Below, piece by piece: positions 40,284-47,685 of a stretch of DNA of 48,684 nt. The stretch lies in assembly GCA_016937215.1 (NCBI GenBank), contig JAFGWI010000268.1, forward strand, positions 1-48,684, read 5' to 3'. Within the stretch, counting starts at the first letter, position 1. Each line of letters opens with the position of its first letter. A model generated the notes under the pieces. The model was not told the DNA's origin, made no database searches, and saw only the letters and a list, made by a program, of their open reading frames with translations. Position numbers and translations under genes: made by a program. Source of the stretch: Spirochaetales bacterium (GTDB taxonomy: Bacteria; Spirochaetota; Spirochaetia; SZUA-6; JAFGRV01).

Positions 40284-40805
40284 TTAGCTCAGTTCCAGGG
40301 CCCGGCCGGAAACCATGAAAAAGGCTTTGACAGCCTGTTTTGATATATATTGATTCATGAAACCCTGCACATCGGTGAAATCCCGGCCAAGAGGGGTTTC
40401 GCTGTGAAGGCCCATGCCGATTTCATTTGAAACCGCGTAAACCCTGAGGGGTAGTTTCATGAAATTGTCCCACTGACTTTTGGCCTGTTCCAGGGTTTTT
40501 TCCTTGTGGCCCTGGTTATCGGTAAAATAATTGGTCAACCATAGGGTGACGCAGTCCAGCACCACCACGGGCAGCTGGTTTTTGAAGTCAGTAAGGGGAA
40601 AGCGCGAGATTTCCTTCTGGATTTCCAGGGTATGCCAGCCATGGCCTCGGTCTGCCTGGTGTCGTTTCACGCGTTGGGCAAAATCATCGTCCCAGATACG
40701 GGCCGTTGCCAAATACACCCGCAGAGGGTTGGCCTCTTCAGCGAGCTGCTGGGCAAAACGGCTTTTTCCCGAGCGCTGGCCGCCTGAAATATAAACAAGT
40801 TCCAT
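40284..40805 (-). CDS. cobU: Adenosylcobinamide kinase / guanylyltransferase (CobU/CobP)
   Basis: 173 residues, the full family length. The P-loop SGGQRSGKS lies at 7-15, followed by VYLATARIWDDDFAQRVKRHQ (His49 is the probable guanylylated residue), VVVLDCVTLWLTN and VSNEIGMGLHSETPLGRDF. It phosphorylates adenosylcobinamide and transfers GMP to it. This is the salvage activation step, and is consistent with uptake of cobinamide through the riboswitch-controlled importer. AGGGA lies before the ATG. It is separated from cobT downstream by repeat copy F, and its own upstream neighbour is the dihydroorotate dehydrogenase-like gene, 29 bases away. Confidence 0.95.
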   Translation of the reverse strand: MELVYISGGQRSGKSRFAQQLAEEANPLRVYLATARIWDDDFAQRVKRHQADRGHGWHTLEIQKEISRFPLTDFKNQLPVVVLDCVTLWLTNYFTDNQGHKEKTLEQAKSQWDNFMKLPLRVYAVSNEIGMGLHSETPLGRDFTDVQGFMNQYISKQAVKAFFMVSGRALELS

Positions 40806-40834
40806 TTCGCAATTCCCTTTACGCGGACTTTTTT

Positions 40835-41818
40835 TCAGCCCAAGCCCGCGATAGCCCGGATATACTGGGCGCGTTCATAAAACTCGGGGTTGTCGATGTT
40901 TTCACTGGCCAGTTTACCTTGGAAATCGGCCACACTGGGGAAATTGTTTTTGTTCATCCATATTTCAAGATCCTTGAGCATGGTGCTGATATAGGACAAG
41001 CCGTTTTTAGACAGGGTTGAGCAGATCTGGGCTGCCGAGGCCCCGGCTAAAAGCACCTTGATCAGGGCTTCACCGTCGTGAATGCCTGTGTTGGAGGCAA
41101 TGTCTGCTCGGACGCGGCCAGACAGGAGGGCTGTCCAGTGAAGGGTCTGGCTTATTTCTATGGGTTCACTCAGGATTTTCCCTGTTTTCAGCTCCATGGT
41201 GTTGATGTTAATGTCCGGCCTGTAGAAGCGGTTAAAAAACACCAGACCGTTGACCCCGGCATTGGACAGTTTTTGGGCCAGCTGGGCCAATGAGCTGAAA
41301 TAGGAGCCCAGTTTCATGGCAATAGGTATTTTAACGCGCTTTTGGACCTCTTTGTAGAGAGCCATGTAACGATTTTCGATTTCCTCTGAGTTTTGCTTAA
41401 AATTAACAGGCAGGATGAAGAAATTCAACTCAAGGGCATCGGCCCCGGCTTCTTCCAGTTTGTCAGCGTAGTTCAGCCAGGACCCGGTTGTCACACAATT
41501 CAAGCTGGCAATAAGAGGGCAGGAAACCTTTGCCTTGGCATCCCGGAGTATTTCCAGATATTCCTCAAGATTTTTCTTCTTACCCATTCCCTGAAAAAAG
41601 TCCATGGCATCGGCGTGGGCCAGCAAGTTCACCCCTTCCAGGTCTTCCTTTGTGTCTGCCAGGATCTGTTCTTCAAAAAGGGATTTCAGCACAATCGCGC
41701 CTGCCCCTGCCTGGTCGCATTCCAGAATTTTGTCAAGAGATGAAGTCAAATGTGAACTTGAAACAATAATCGGGTTTTTTAATTGAATACCCATGTAGCT
41801 AGATCGTAAATCAGCCAT
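40835..41818 (-). CDS. Dihydroorotate dehydrogenase-like flavoprotein
   Basis: 327 residues, a single TIM barrel of the DHOD family. N-terminal MADLRSSYMGIQLKNPIIVSSS is typical, as are LIASLNCVTTGSW, DALELNFF, KLGSYFSS (conserved lysine) and the C-terminal GASAAQICSTL phosphate loop. It belongs to the group annotated dihydroorotate dehydrogenase-like, whose members are often not pyrimidine enzymes; no pyr gene is nearby. FMN binding is expected; substrate and electron acceptor are unknown. AAGGAG precedes the ATG. It could be co-transcribed with cobU, 29 bases downstream. Confidence 0.85.
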   Translation of the reverse strand: MADLRSSYMGIQLKNPIIVSSSHLTSSLDKILECDQAGAGAIVLKSLFEEQILADTKEDLEGVNLLAHADAMDFFQGMGKKKNLEEYLEILRDAKAKVSCPLIASLNCVTTGSWLNYADKLEEAGADALELNFFILPVNFKQNSEEIENRYMALYKEVQKRVKIPIAMKLGSYFSSLAQLAQKLSNAGVNGLVFFNRFYRPDININTMELKTGKILSEPIEISQTLHWTALLSGRVRADIASNTGIHDGEALIKVLLAGASAAQICSTLSKNGLSYISTMLKDLEIWMNKNNFPSVADFQGKLASENIDNPEFYERAQYIRAIAGLG

Positions 41819-41970
41819 AATTTCTCCTTATTGGTTATTTCCCTTGGATAATCGCTCTGGGAGCGTAAAAACCCCCTGCAAAATTGTAATTTATCGGTGA
41901 CCATGATGCTGGTGACATAAGCTTGTTTATATCTATAATAACTTAAACGCGCGAAAATGACATTGCTATA

Positions 41971-42564
41971 TTAATTGTTTAAGTAACCCTTTTCAACTGC
42001 TTTATTAATTAAATCCAGGGCATAATCCCATAATTCGGCGCTGCCCCGGGCGATTTTTTTGTTGGCCTTTATAACCCGGTCTCTGGTAATACCGTATTTT
42101 TTCCAGGTGAAGCCCTTGGTCAGATAATTCTGCATTACCGGTTCCAGACGGTCAAGAGCCGCGGCAAAACGGCTTTCAGCAGTTTCCTCTGCCTCGAATT
42201 CCTCCCAGAGCTCCATCCATTCCCTTCCCTCAAGCTCGGGAAGCATGGAAAATAGCCTTTCACCCGCGGCCTTTTCCTCCTGGTATTTGTCTTCAGCTGG
42301 TTTATCTGAGTAAAGAAAGGTATCGCCGGCATACACCTCCACCAGATCGTGGGCCAGCACCATTTTCACCACCTTGGCCACATCCACCGGTTCATTGGCG
42401 TAATCGCTCAAGGTCAGGGCAAAAAGGGCCAGATGCCAGGCGTGTTCCGCGTCGTTTTCCTCCCGGGAACAATCAAAGAGCCGGGTTTTTCGGAATACAC
42501 TCTTCAGCTTGTCGATTTCAATAAGAAATTCCAGTTTTTGTTGCAAGGAATCTGAAAGGTTCAT
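41971..42564 (-). CDS. HD domain phosphohydrolase (YfbR/HDDC2-like nucleotidase)
   Basis: 197 residues, soluble. The metal site is visible: His41 and His44 in ENDAEHAWHLAL, the HD pair His72-Asp73 in LAHDLVEVYAGD, and Asp81. This is the HD_3 layout of 5'-deoxynucleotidase YfbR and HDDC2-type enzymes, which dephosphorylate (deoxy)nucleoside monophosphates. The region after about 90 is family-typical helix (FAAALDRLEPVMQNYLTKG). AAGGAG precedes the ATG. It sits by itself, with about 150 bases before the dihydroorotate dehydrogenase-like gene and repeat copy G upstream. Confidence 0.88.
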   Translation of the reverse strand: MNLSDSLQQKLEFLIEIDKLKSVFRKTRLFDCSREENDAEHAWHLALFALTLSDYANEPVDVAKVVKMVLAHDLVEVYAGDTFLYSDKPAEDKYQEEKAAGERLFSMLPELEGREWMELWEEFEAEETAESRFAAALDRLEPVMQNYLTKGFTWKKYGITRDRVIKANKKIARGSAELWDYALDLINKAVEKGYLNN

Positions 42565-42689
42565 AAAAGCTCCTTTTCACAGGATTATAACACAGATGTC
42601 CGGGTCTGTGCAGTCAAAAAGGAAGAGTTTTTTTTAGGCTCCCGGCGATAGCCTCTACCAGGATGGCTGTTTTTCAAGGTTATTTTTTG

Positions 42690-42887
42690 GGCGTTACCCG
42701 GCCTTAATTTTGAGAGGCATAAAAGCGGAGGATGAATCCACTTTGCCTTGGCCAAAATCGGGCCGGGTCGGGCTTTCCGCTGCAACTCCTCGCAGGCGTC
42801 TCCCTAGAGGCTTATGCATTATGGGGAATTCACCATGGCCGCTCTTATTCCGGCCTGCTGTGGGGTTTTCGCTGCAATCCCTAACGC
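42690..42887 (-). repeat. Dispersed hairpin repeat, copy G (divergent interior)
   Basis: On the minus strand the ends are intact (GCGTTAGGGATTGCAGCG at one side, GGGTAACGCCC at the other) and GTTGCAGCGGAAAGCCCGACC is present inside. The two standard T/A-apex hairpins are replaced by unrelated sequence (about 42770-42865). It lies just downstream of the FtsX-type permease gene. Confidence 0.8.
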
Positions 42888-42915
42888 GGTGAAGGGGCCG
42901 GGGAAACACCCTGAA

Positions 42916-44160
42916 TCATATATGACGCAGAGCTTCGGTGGGGTCGATGTCGGCTGCTTTTTTTGCCGGATAAATCGAGGCCAGAATTCCGAGGATGACC
43001 GCGAAAACCATGGAGGCCCCGGCGTAAAGGGGGTTTACCATGAGTGTGAAGCGGCTTTCGCTGATCCAGCCGCTGAGGCCGAAGCTGGCCAGGGTGCCCA
43101 GGATAAAGCCCGAGAGGCCGGCGACTAAACAGACCACAGCGGCTTCGAGAAAGATGATTTTCATGATGTGGGAACGGCGAAAACCGATGGCACGGAAGAT
43201 TCCTATTTCGCGGGTTCTTTCGTTTACCGAACCCATCATGGTAGTGAAAACGATGAATGAACCTATAACAAGTATGATGGCGCCTAAGAGAAGCCCAAAG
43301 TTTTTCAGCTGACCTATGGTCTGCATTTTGCTGGCCACCACTTGTTTGATCGGGGTGGCCTGGCCATTGGGAAGGGCCGCGTTGATCTGCCGTGCCATCT
43401 CTTCCACCGGGCAGCCGGCGCAGAGCGCGGCCACTTCCACTAATGTGATTTTGGCGTCTTTGTTGAGCATACCCTGGGCAGTGGCCAGGTCCATGAAGAT
43501 CACCGAGTCATCCTGTGAACCGGTTTCTTCCAGCACGCCGCGAACATAGTAATTTCCCTTGGTGTTGTTATATTTCAGGTTCACTGTGCTTCCCGGGTTT
43601 TTGTTGAATTTGGCGGCCACACGGGAGCCCAGGATAATGTCGGTGGGTTTGAAGTCCTTGATGGCCGTAACGGTCATCATGCGCGTGGGGTCGATAGGTG
43701 AAGGCTCCTCGCTGCGAACCATTTCGATTTCGCTGCCTTCCTGGAACTGCCACCATTTTTTCAGGCGGATTTCAGTTGCTAAATTGGCGCCTATCATCAT
43801 GGCGCTTTCGCTTTCTATGTCCACGGCGCCAAGAAGTTTGGCTGATACAATAGAAAGGTTTTGATTATCATTGATGGTCCAGATGTTTTTCAGTTCGCTT
43901 TCACTGATTTCACGAACATCGTACTGGGCTCCGGGAATGGAAATTCCGCCATAGGACATGGAAAGGGTGTTGCTTTTGGGCACAATCATGATATTGGCGC
44001 CGAACTCGTCGAGCTTGGTTTCAATGTCCATTTGGGCCTGTTCGGTGGTGTTCAAAATCGTAATGATGGTGGCCACGCCTATCATGATGCTGAGAATCAG
44101 GAAAACCATCTTGGATTTTCGTCGTTTCAGGTTATTAAAGGCAATTTCCTTGAGTTTCAT
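42916..44160 (-). CDS. FtsX/MacB-type ABC permease with an extracytoplasmic CxxC
   Basis: 414 residues: one N-terminal membrane helix (about 17-38), a large extracytoplasmic domain (about 40-280), and three C-terminal helices (near 285-315, 335-365 and 375-405). This is the MacB_PCD plus FtsX layout of LolC/MacB-like proteins. The periplasmic domain ends with a CxxC (ALCAGCPVEEMA). The gene overlaps the ABC ATPase gene by ATGA, and the gene before that encodes a DUF2318 protein. Together they resemble the ABC part of P19/FetM-type iron uptake loci, where FtsX permeases with cysteine motifs occur, rather than lipoprotein release. The substrate is inferred from context only. AGGGGG lies before the start. 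Confidence 0.87.
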   Translation of the reverse strand: MKLKEIAFNNLKRRKSKMVFLILSIMIGVATIITILNTTEQAQMDIETKLDEFGANIMIVPKSNTLSMSYGGISIPGAQYDVREISESELKNIWTINDNQNLSIVSAKLLGAVDIESESAMMIGANLATEIRLKKWWQFQEGSEIEMVRSEEPSPIDPTRMMTVTAIKDFKPTDIILGSRVAAKFNKNPGSTVNLKYNNTKGNYYVRGVLEETGSQDDSVIFMDLATAQGMLNKDAKITLVEVAALCAGCPVEEMARQINAALPNGQATPIKQVVASKMQTIGQLKNFGLLLGAIILVIGSFIVFTTMMGSVNERTREIGIFRAIGFRRSHIMKIIFLEAAVVCLVAGLSGFILGTLASFGLSGWISESRFTLMVNPLYAGASMVFAVILGILASIYPAKKAADIDPTEALRHI

Positions 44161-44840
44161 TTTAAAACCCCCTTTCTGGATTCCACTATTTTACCGTCGA
44201 ATAATTCGATGTGAGCGCGGGCATTGGCCGCAATGTTTTTTTCGTGGGTCACGATAATCACGGTCTGGCCGCTTTGGTTCAGTTCCTTAAGCAGCTGCAT
44301 CACCGAATCGGCGTTTTTTGAATCCAGGTTGCCCGTGGGTTCATCGGCCAGAAGCACTGGCGGCTGGTTGATCAAGGCCCGGGCTATGGCGACCCGCTGG
44401 ATTTCACCGCCAGAAAGCTGATTGGGGAGTTTGTCGGCTTTATGGCTAAGGCCGACTTTTTCAAGCATTTCAAGGGCCCTCTCGGTCTGTTCCTTGTTTT
44501 TGGCTTCAGTAATGGCCAGGGGCAGCATCACGTTTTCAAGGGCCGTGAGATAGGGAATCATCTGAAAGGCCTGAAACACAAAACCAATGTAATCGGAGCG
44601 GAAGTCGGCCCTTTGTTCTGACACCAGGTTATACACATCGATGTCATCGATAAAGACCTTTCCCCGGGTGGGACGGTTCAGCACACCCAGCATGCTGAGC
44701 ACCGTGCTTTTGCCCGAACCCGAGGGGCCTGAAATCGCCAGGTAACCCCCTTCTTCAAGGCAAAAGCTGATATTGTCAACAGCCTTAACTGTTTCGCTGC
44801 CTGAAACATAATATTTACACACAGAATCGAATTTTATCAT
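44157..44840 (-). CDS. ABC transporter ATPase (LolD/MacB type)
   Basis: 227 residues. Walker [10 protein letters not shown] (about 38-46), Q-loop [10 protein letters not shown], signature [15 protein letters not shown] (about 141-155), Walker [15 protein letters not shown] and switch THEKNIA. This is the subfamily that works with FtsX-type permeases by mechanotransmission. The gene stop overlaps the permease start by four bases, and AAGGAAG precedes its own ATG. It lies 18 bases after the DUF2318 gene, so the three form an operon. Confidence 0.94.
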   Translation of the reverse strand: MIKFDSVCKYYVSGSETVKAVDNISFCLEEGGYLAISGPSGSGKSTVLSMLGVLNRPTRGKVFIDDIDVYNLVSEQRADFRSDYIGFVFQAFQMIPYLTALENVMLPLAITEAKNKEQTERALEMLEKVGLSHKADKLPNQLSGGEIQRVAIARALINQPPVLLADEPTGNLDSKNADSVMQLLKELNQSGQTVIIVTHEKNIAANARAHIELFDGKIVESRKGVLK

Positions 44841-44858
44841 GGATCTTCCTTTCAGGGC

Positions 44859-45506
44859 CTAAAGAAACATATACTCTTTTTTCTGGATTTCTGCCCTATC
44901 AATAATGATTTCGTTGCCTTGAATATCAACATGAAGGTAACTTGGCCAGCAACCGCCGTAAAGGTTTTCTGTTCCCAATGAATCGATGGGGTAGCGGTTT
45001 CCGCAGTTGTTGCAAACCGCTAAATCACCATTCTGGCTGTATCCCTTTTTGGAGCGGTAACAAACATCGCAGGCATCAAAGGCCACACGGGGCTTGCCAT
45101 CGTTTCCAAGGGCCGCGAAAAAGGATATCTCGGCGTTTTTGGTTGTTCTGGTTTTAAAATACTTCAGTTTTTTTGACAGATCCGAGGTTTTGATGATAAA
45201 TGGCTCGGCAGAAGCCTTGACCTCTTCAGTCTGCTCATCCCTAAGGCCCACCTTGAAGTTTTTGGCCTCATCCTGAGGCGGGGCAATTTTCTTCACCGAA
45301 TTATATGAATTGCCAGAGTTCACTGTAACAGCTTGTTCCTGGGTCGAGAGGCCTCTGAATAAAAGCTGGCCCGGTGTGGAAAGGACAAAAAAAATGAGGG
45401 CGACTAAAGCGATACCGCCAATCATGATCATTGGTGATGAATTCGTCTTTTTTTTGTTTTCATCTGCCTTTTCTATGTACTTTGATTTTTTTGAATTGTT
45501 ACCCAT
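44859..45506 (-). CDS. DUF2318 membrane-anchored cysteine-rich protein
   Basis: 215 residues. A hydrophilic N-terminus (1-23) is followed by one membrane helix (about 26-44), a spacer, and a C-terminal DUF2318 domain (about 100-215). That domain has the family cysteine pattern AFDACDVCYRSKKGYSQNGD, VCNNCGNRYP and GGCWPSYL, i.e. two CxxC pairs plus one cysteine that could hold metal or a redox centre. In other bacteria DUF2318 is fused to or encoded beside FTR1/FetM iron permeases and FtsX/ABC genes. Here it is a free-standing protein leading an operon with the ABC ATPase and permease. GGAGGA precedes the ATG. A role in periplasmic iron or other metal handling is inference from this context. 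Confidence 0.87.
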   Translation of the reverse strand: MGNNSKKSKYIEKADENKKKTNSSPMIMIGGIALVALIFFVLSTPGQLLFRGLSTQEQAVTVNSGNSYNSVKKIAPPQDEAKNFKVGLRDEQTEEVKASAEPFIIKTSDLSKKLKYFKTRTTKNAEISFFAALGNDGKPRVAFDACDVCYRSKKGYSQNGDLAVCNNCGNRYPIDSLGTENLYGGCWPSYLHVDIQGNEIIIDRAEIQKKEYMFL

Positions 45507-45609
45507 AATTTTCCTCCGAAATGAATTGGTCTATTTTCAATTTACAATAGAGTTCTGGAGATTATGTGGAGAAATGGAAAAATTGTTTAGCCATAAGGAA
45601 GGTTTTTTC

Positions 45610-45759
45610 GGGCGTTTCCCTGGAACCTCCGGTGTCCAGGGCCGGGCTGTTCCGCAGCTTCGCCTCACGGCTCCGAACAAAAGCCCCGCTGAAAACGCGG
45701 GGCTTTTGTTGGCCCTGTTTTTTTGAAAAAAAACAGGGCCCTGCTCCCATCCCTAACGC
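45610..45759 (-). repeat. Dispersed hairpin repeat, copy H
   Basis: On the minus strand: GCGTTAGGGATGGGAGC, hairpin 1 with GGCCCTG/CAGGGCC arms around T8CA7, hairpin 2 with ACAAAAGCCCCGC/GCGGGGCTTTTGT arms, CGGAGCCGTGAGGCGAAG, CAGCCCGGC, hairpin 3 with CCCTGGA/TCCAGGG arms, and the end AAACGCCC. It is located between the DUF2318 operon and the STAS gene. Confidence 0.93.
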
Positions 45760-45934
45760 GGTTTACCACTATAACGGCCCTGGTGAAATCAGGAAGTCAA
45801 TGCGGTCAATCGGGTTTTTACTGAAGAAAAATAAGCGCCGAAGAGGCTGACAAAGGCACCGAAGGGCTCTGAATTTTTTGAAAACCCTAGGGTTTCGGTG
45901 AATGATTTTATGAGCTTATAATAATTTATTGATA

Positions 45935-46237
45935 TTAAAGAATCTTGAATAGCTTTTCAAAAAGGCCGCGCTGGAAAACCTTCATCAGCGAGTGCTGAAT
46001 GGAACGAAGGGCAAAATTACGCCCGTCTTTTTTAAAATAATTGTTCAGATAAATCAGCATGCCTATCCCTGCTGAATCGATGTTTTTGGTCTCTTCCATA
46101 TCGAGTATCACCGACTCATAGTCCTTGGGCAGTGAGTTGAGGATTTCCTTGCGTATGGCTTTTTCTGTGTATAAATCCACCACACCGGAGATCTTGTACA
46201 CAATGTTATCATCTTCTTTCACAATATGGACGGCCAT
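45935..46237 (-). CDS. STAS domain anti-anti-sigma factor-like protein
   Basis: 100 residues, a complete single STAS domain. The phosphorylatable serine is Ser55 in NIDSAGIGMLIYL, preceded by VILDMEETKN, as in SpoIIAA/RsbV proteins. It should be switched by a serine kinase of the anti-sigma type and release or bind a partner accordingly. No kinase, phosphatase or sigma gene is adjacent, so the target is unknown. AAGGAAA lies before the ATG. Confidence 0.9.
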   Translation of the reverse strand: MAVHIVKEDDNIVYKISGVVDLYTEKAIRKEILNSLPKDYESVILDMEETKNIDSAGIGMLIYLNNYFKKDGRNFALRSIQHSLMKVFQRGLFEKLFKIL

Positions 46238-46424
46238 GGCTGTTTTCCTTGTTTAACTTACTCTACTATAGATGATAGAGCAAGTTTAAGCTATGGTCAA
46301 GCAAAATCCTTTGTAATCAGCAATTCCCGCTGACATTAATTTTGTGTGAATATAGGTAATATCAAAAATCAAAATTCATGGCTTATAATACCGGGAATTG
46401 GCATTGCCAGCACTTCGGGCGCAT

Positions 46425-46828
46425 GCGATTTCCGGTAACTTTTTTCATAGTTTCTGTGCGAAAATTAAAAAACATTCAGGTTGTTGATTTTTGCGAAATT
46501 GATGTAATTCAACAATACTAATTAACCATAATAAAGCAAATTATAGGTTTGTATCTTTTTCAAAAAGGTAAAAATCAACAACCTGATTATTGCTTATTGG
46601 CACCTCTAAAAGCCCATGAAAATGGGTTTTTAGAATAAAGAAAATTTCCTTAAAACATTAAGGGCGCCTAAGGTGAAAAACTATCTTTTTTCTATATAAA
46701 CAATTATAATTAGTTTTACTAAAAGACTATAGCATACTAATAATTTTGAACAAAAATATATAGCAAAAAAGATAGTTTTTATAGGTGCCCTTATATTATA
46801 AACAAATAAGGTTGTTACCGGAAATGGC
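46425..46828. repeat. Nested inverted-repeat island (probable decayed or non-autonomous mobile elements)
   Basis: Outer inverted repeats are ATTTCCGGTAAC (46428-46439) and GTTACCGGAAAT (46814-46825), extending to 14 of 15 bases. Inside are a perfect 16 bp inverted repeat, CAGGTTGTTGATTTTT (46477-46492) with its complement at 46570-46585; a hairpin AAAAGCCCAT/ATGGGTTTTT (about 46609-46632); and a pair AAGGGCGCCTAAGG...AACTATCTTTTTT (46660-46691) against AAAAAAGATAGTTTTTATAGGTGCCCTT (46765-46792, one arm with a few extra bases). The rest of the 815-base gap 46238-47052 holds no gene. Confidence 0.75.
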
Positions 46829-47052
46829 TGCTTGGTAATTCAGGATTTAGCGTATTTGACAGGAGAAAAGCGGCGGCTTTTGTCTTTGATAGGCCAAAGC
46901 TGTCGGGGATCATGATTATATCAAATTTATTTGGGTTGATTTTTATCATCTATCAACCTAAAATAGTTATATACACAGTATTAAAGAGTTTTTTCACTGT
47001 TAATCACAGAATCAAGAGAGCTGAGCAAATCCAAAAGCCTCAAGGAGTGTTC

Positions 47053-47685
47053 ATGATTGAAGAAAGCCCATTGAAATGCGAATTTTGCGATGAGAGTATC
47101 GCTTCCGATGATTTATTCTGCCCTCATTGCGGAAAAAAACAGTCGAATAAGGAAGAATCGGTCACTATCGATGAAAAACCCATGCGCGGCGTTTTAAAAG
47201 AGCCCATCGATAAAAAACTGCGCCAGGCTGCAAACTGGGTGTTGGCATTATCGGTCATGTTTGTTATAAGTGGTACCTTCTTGGGAATAACCACCCATAA
47301 CACCAATCAGGAAGCCCGGGAAACCCTGGAAGCCTATGATGATGAGGAAGAATGGACAGTTCCGATCAATGATAAATATTATACTGTGGGTGAATTGAGA
47401 GAGTTGCTCACCACTGAAGTCACCCAGGTCTTTGTTACCAACTATGTTCTGGCGGTTATCATGCTGGGTATCTTTTTCTGGGCCAGGAAAAACGCATTGC
47501 CTGCTCTTATAACAGCCTTATGTATTTATCTAGCTGTGCAGGTTTTGAACGCGATCATCAGTCCCATGACCCTTGTACAGGGATGGATCATCAAAATCCT
47601 CTTTATAGCTGCCATGGTTGCCGGAATCAAGGCGGCCCTGGAAGTTCGGAAACACAAAATGGAAGCACAAAGCTTCGAAGCATGA
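47053..47685 (+). CDS. Zinc-ribbon membrane protein of unknown function
   Basis: 210 residues from the ATG with AAGGAG eight bases before; an in-frame ATG at 46912 would add 47 residues with no ribosome site and is rejected. The N-terminus is a zinc ribbon with two C-x-x-C pairs (CEFC and CPHC within residues 8-26). After a charged stretch come four predicted membrane helices (about 65-87, 130-150, 155-175 and 178-200). The loop between helices 1 and 2 contains EEWTVPINDKYYTVGELREL. I know no function. It overlaps the following CPBP protease-like gene by ATGA, and both proteins share the N-terminal ribbon, so they are probably a functional pair. Confidence 0.8.
   Translation: MIEESPLKCEFCDESIASDDLFCPHCGKKQSNKEESVTIDEKPMRGVLKEPIDKKLRQAANWVLALSVMFVISGTFLGITTHNTNQEARETLEAYDDEEEWTVPINDKYYTVGELRELLTTEVTQVFVTNYVLAVIMLGIFFWARKNALPALITALCIYLAVQVLNAIISPMTLVQGWIIKILFIAAMVAGIKAALEVRKHKMEAQSFEA

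Noticed and set aside
46337..46375. Similarity of GTGAATATAGGTAATATC to the left arm of the riboswitch element
   Set aside because: The match is short and AT-rich, without the terminal CCCACATTCC or a partner arm; chance is a sufficient explanation.
46912..47052. A 47-residue N-terminal extension of the first zinc-ribbon protein
   Set aside because: There is no ribosome site at 46912, while AAGGAG precedes the ATG at 47053, which directly starts the ribbon domain.
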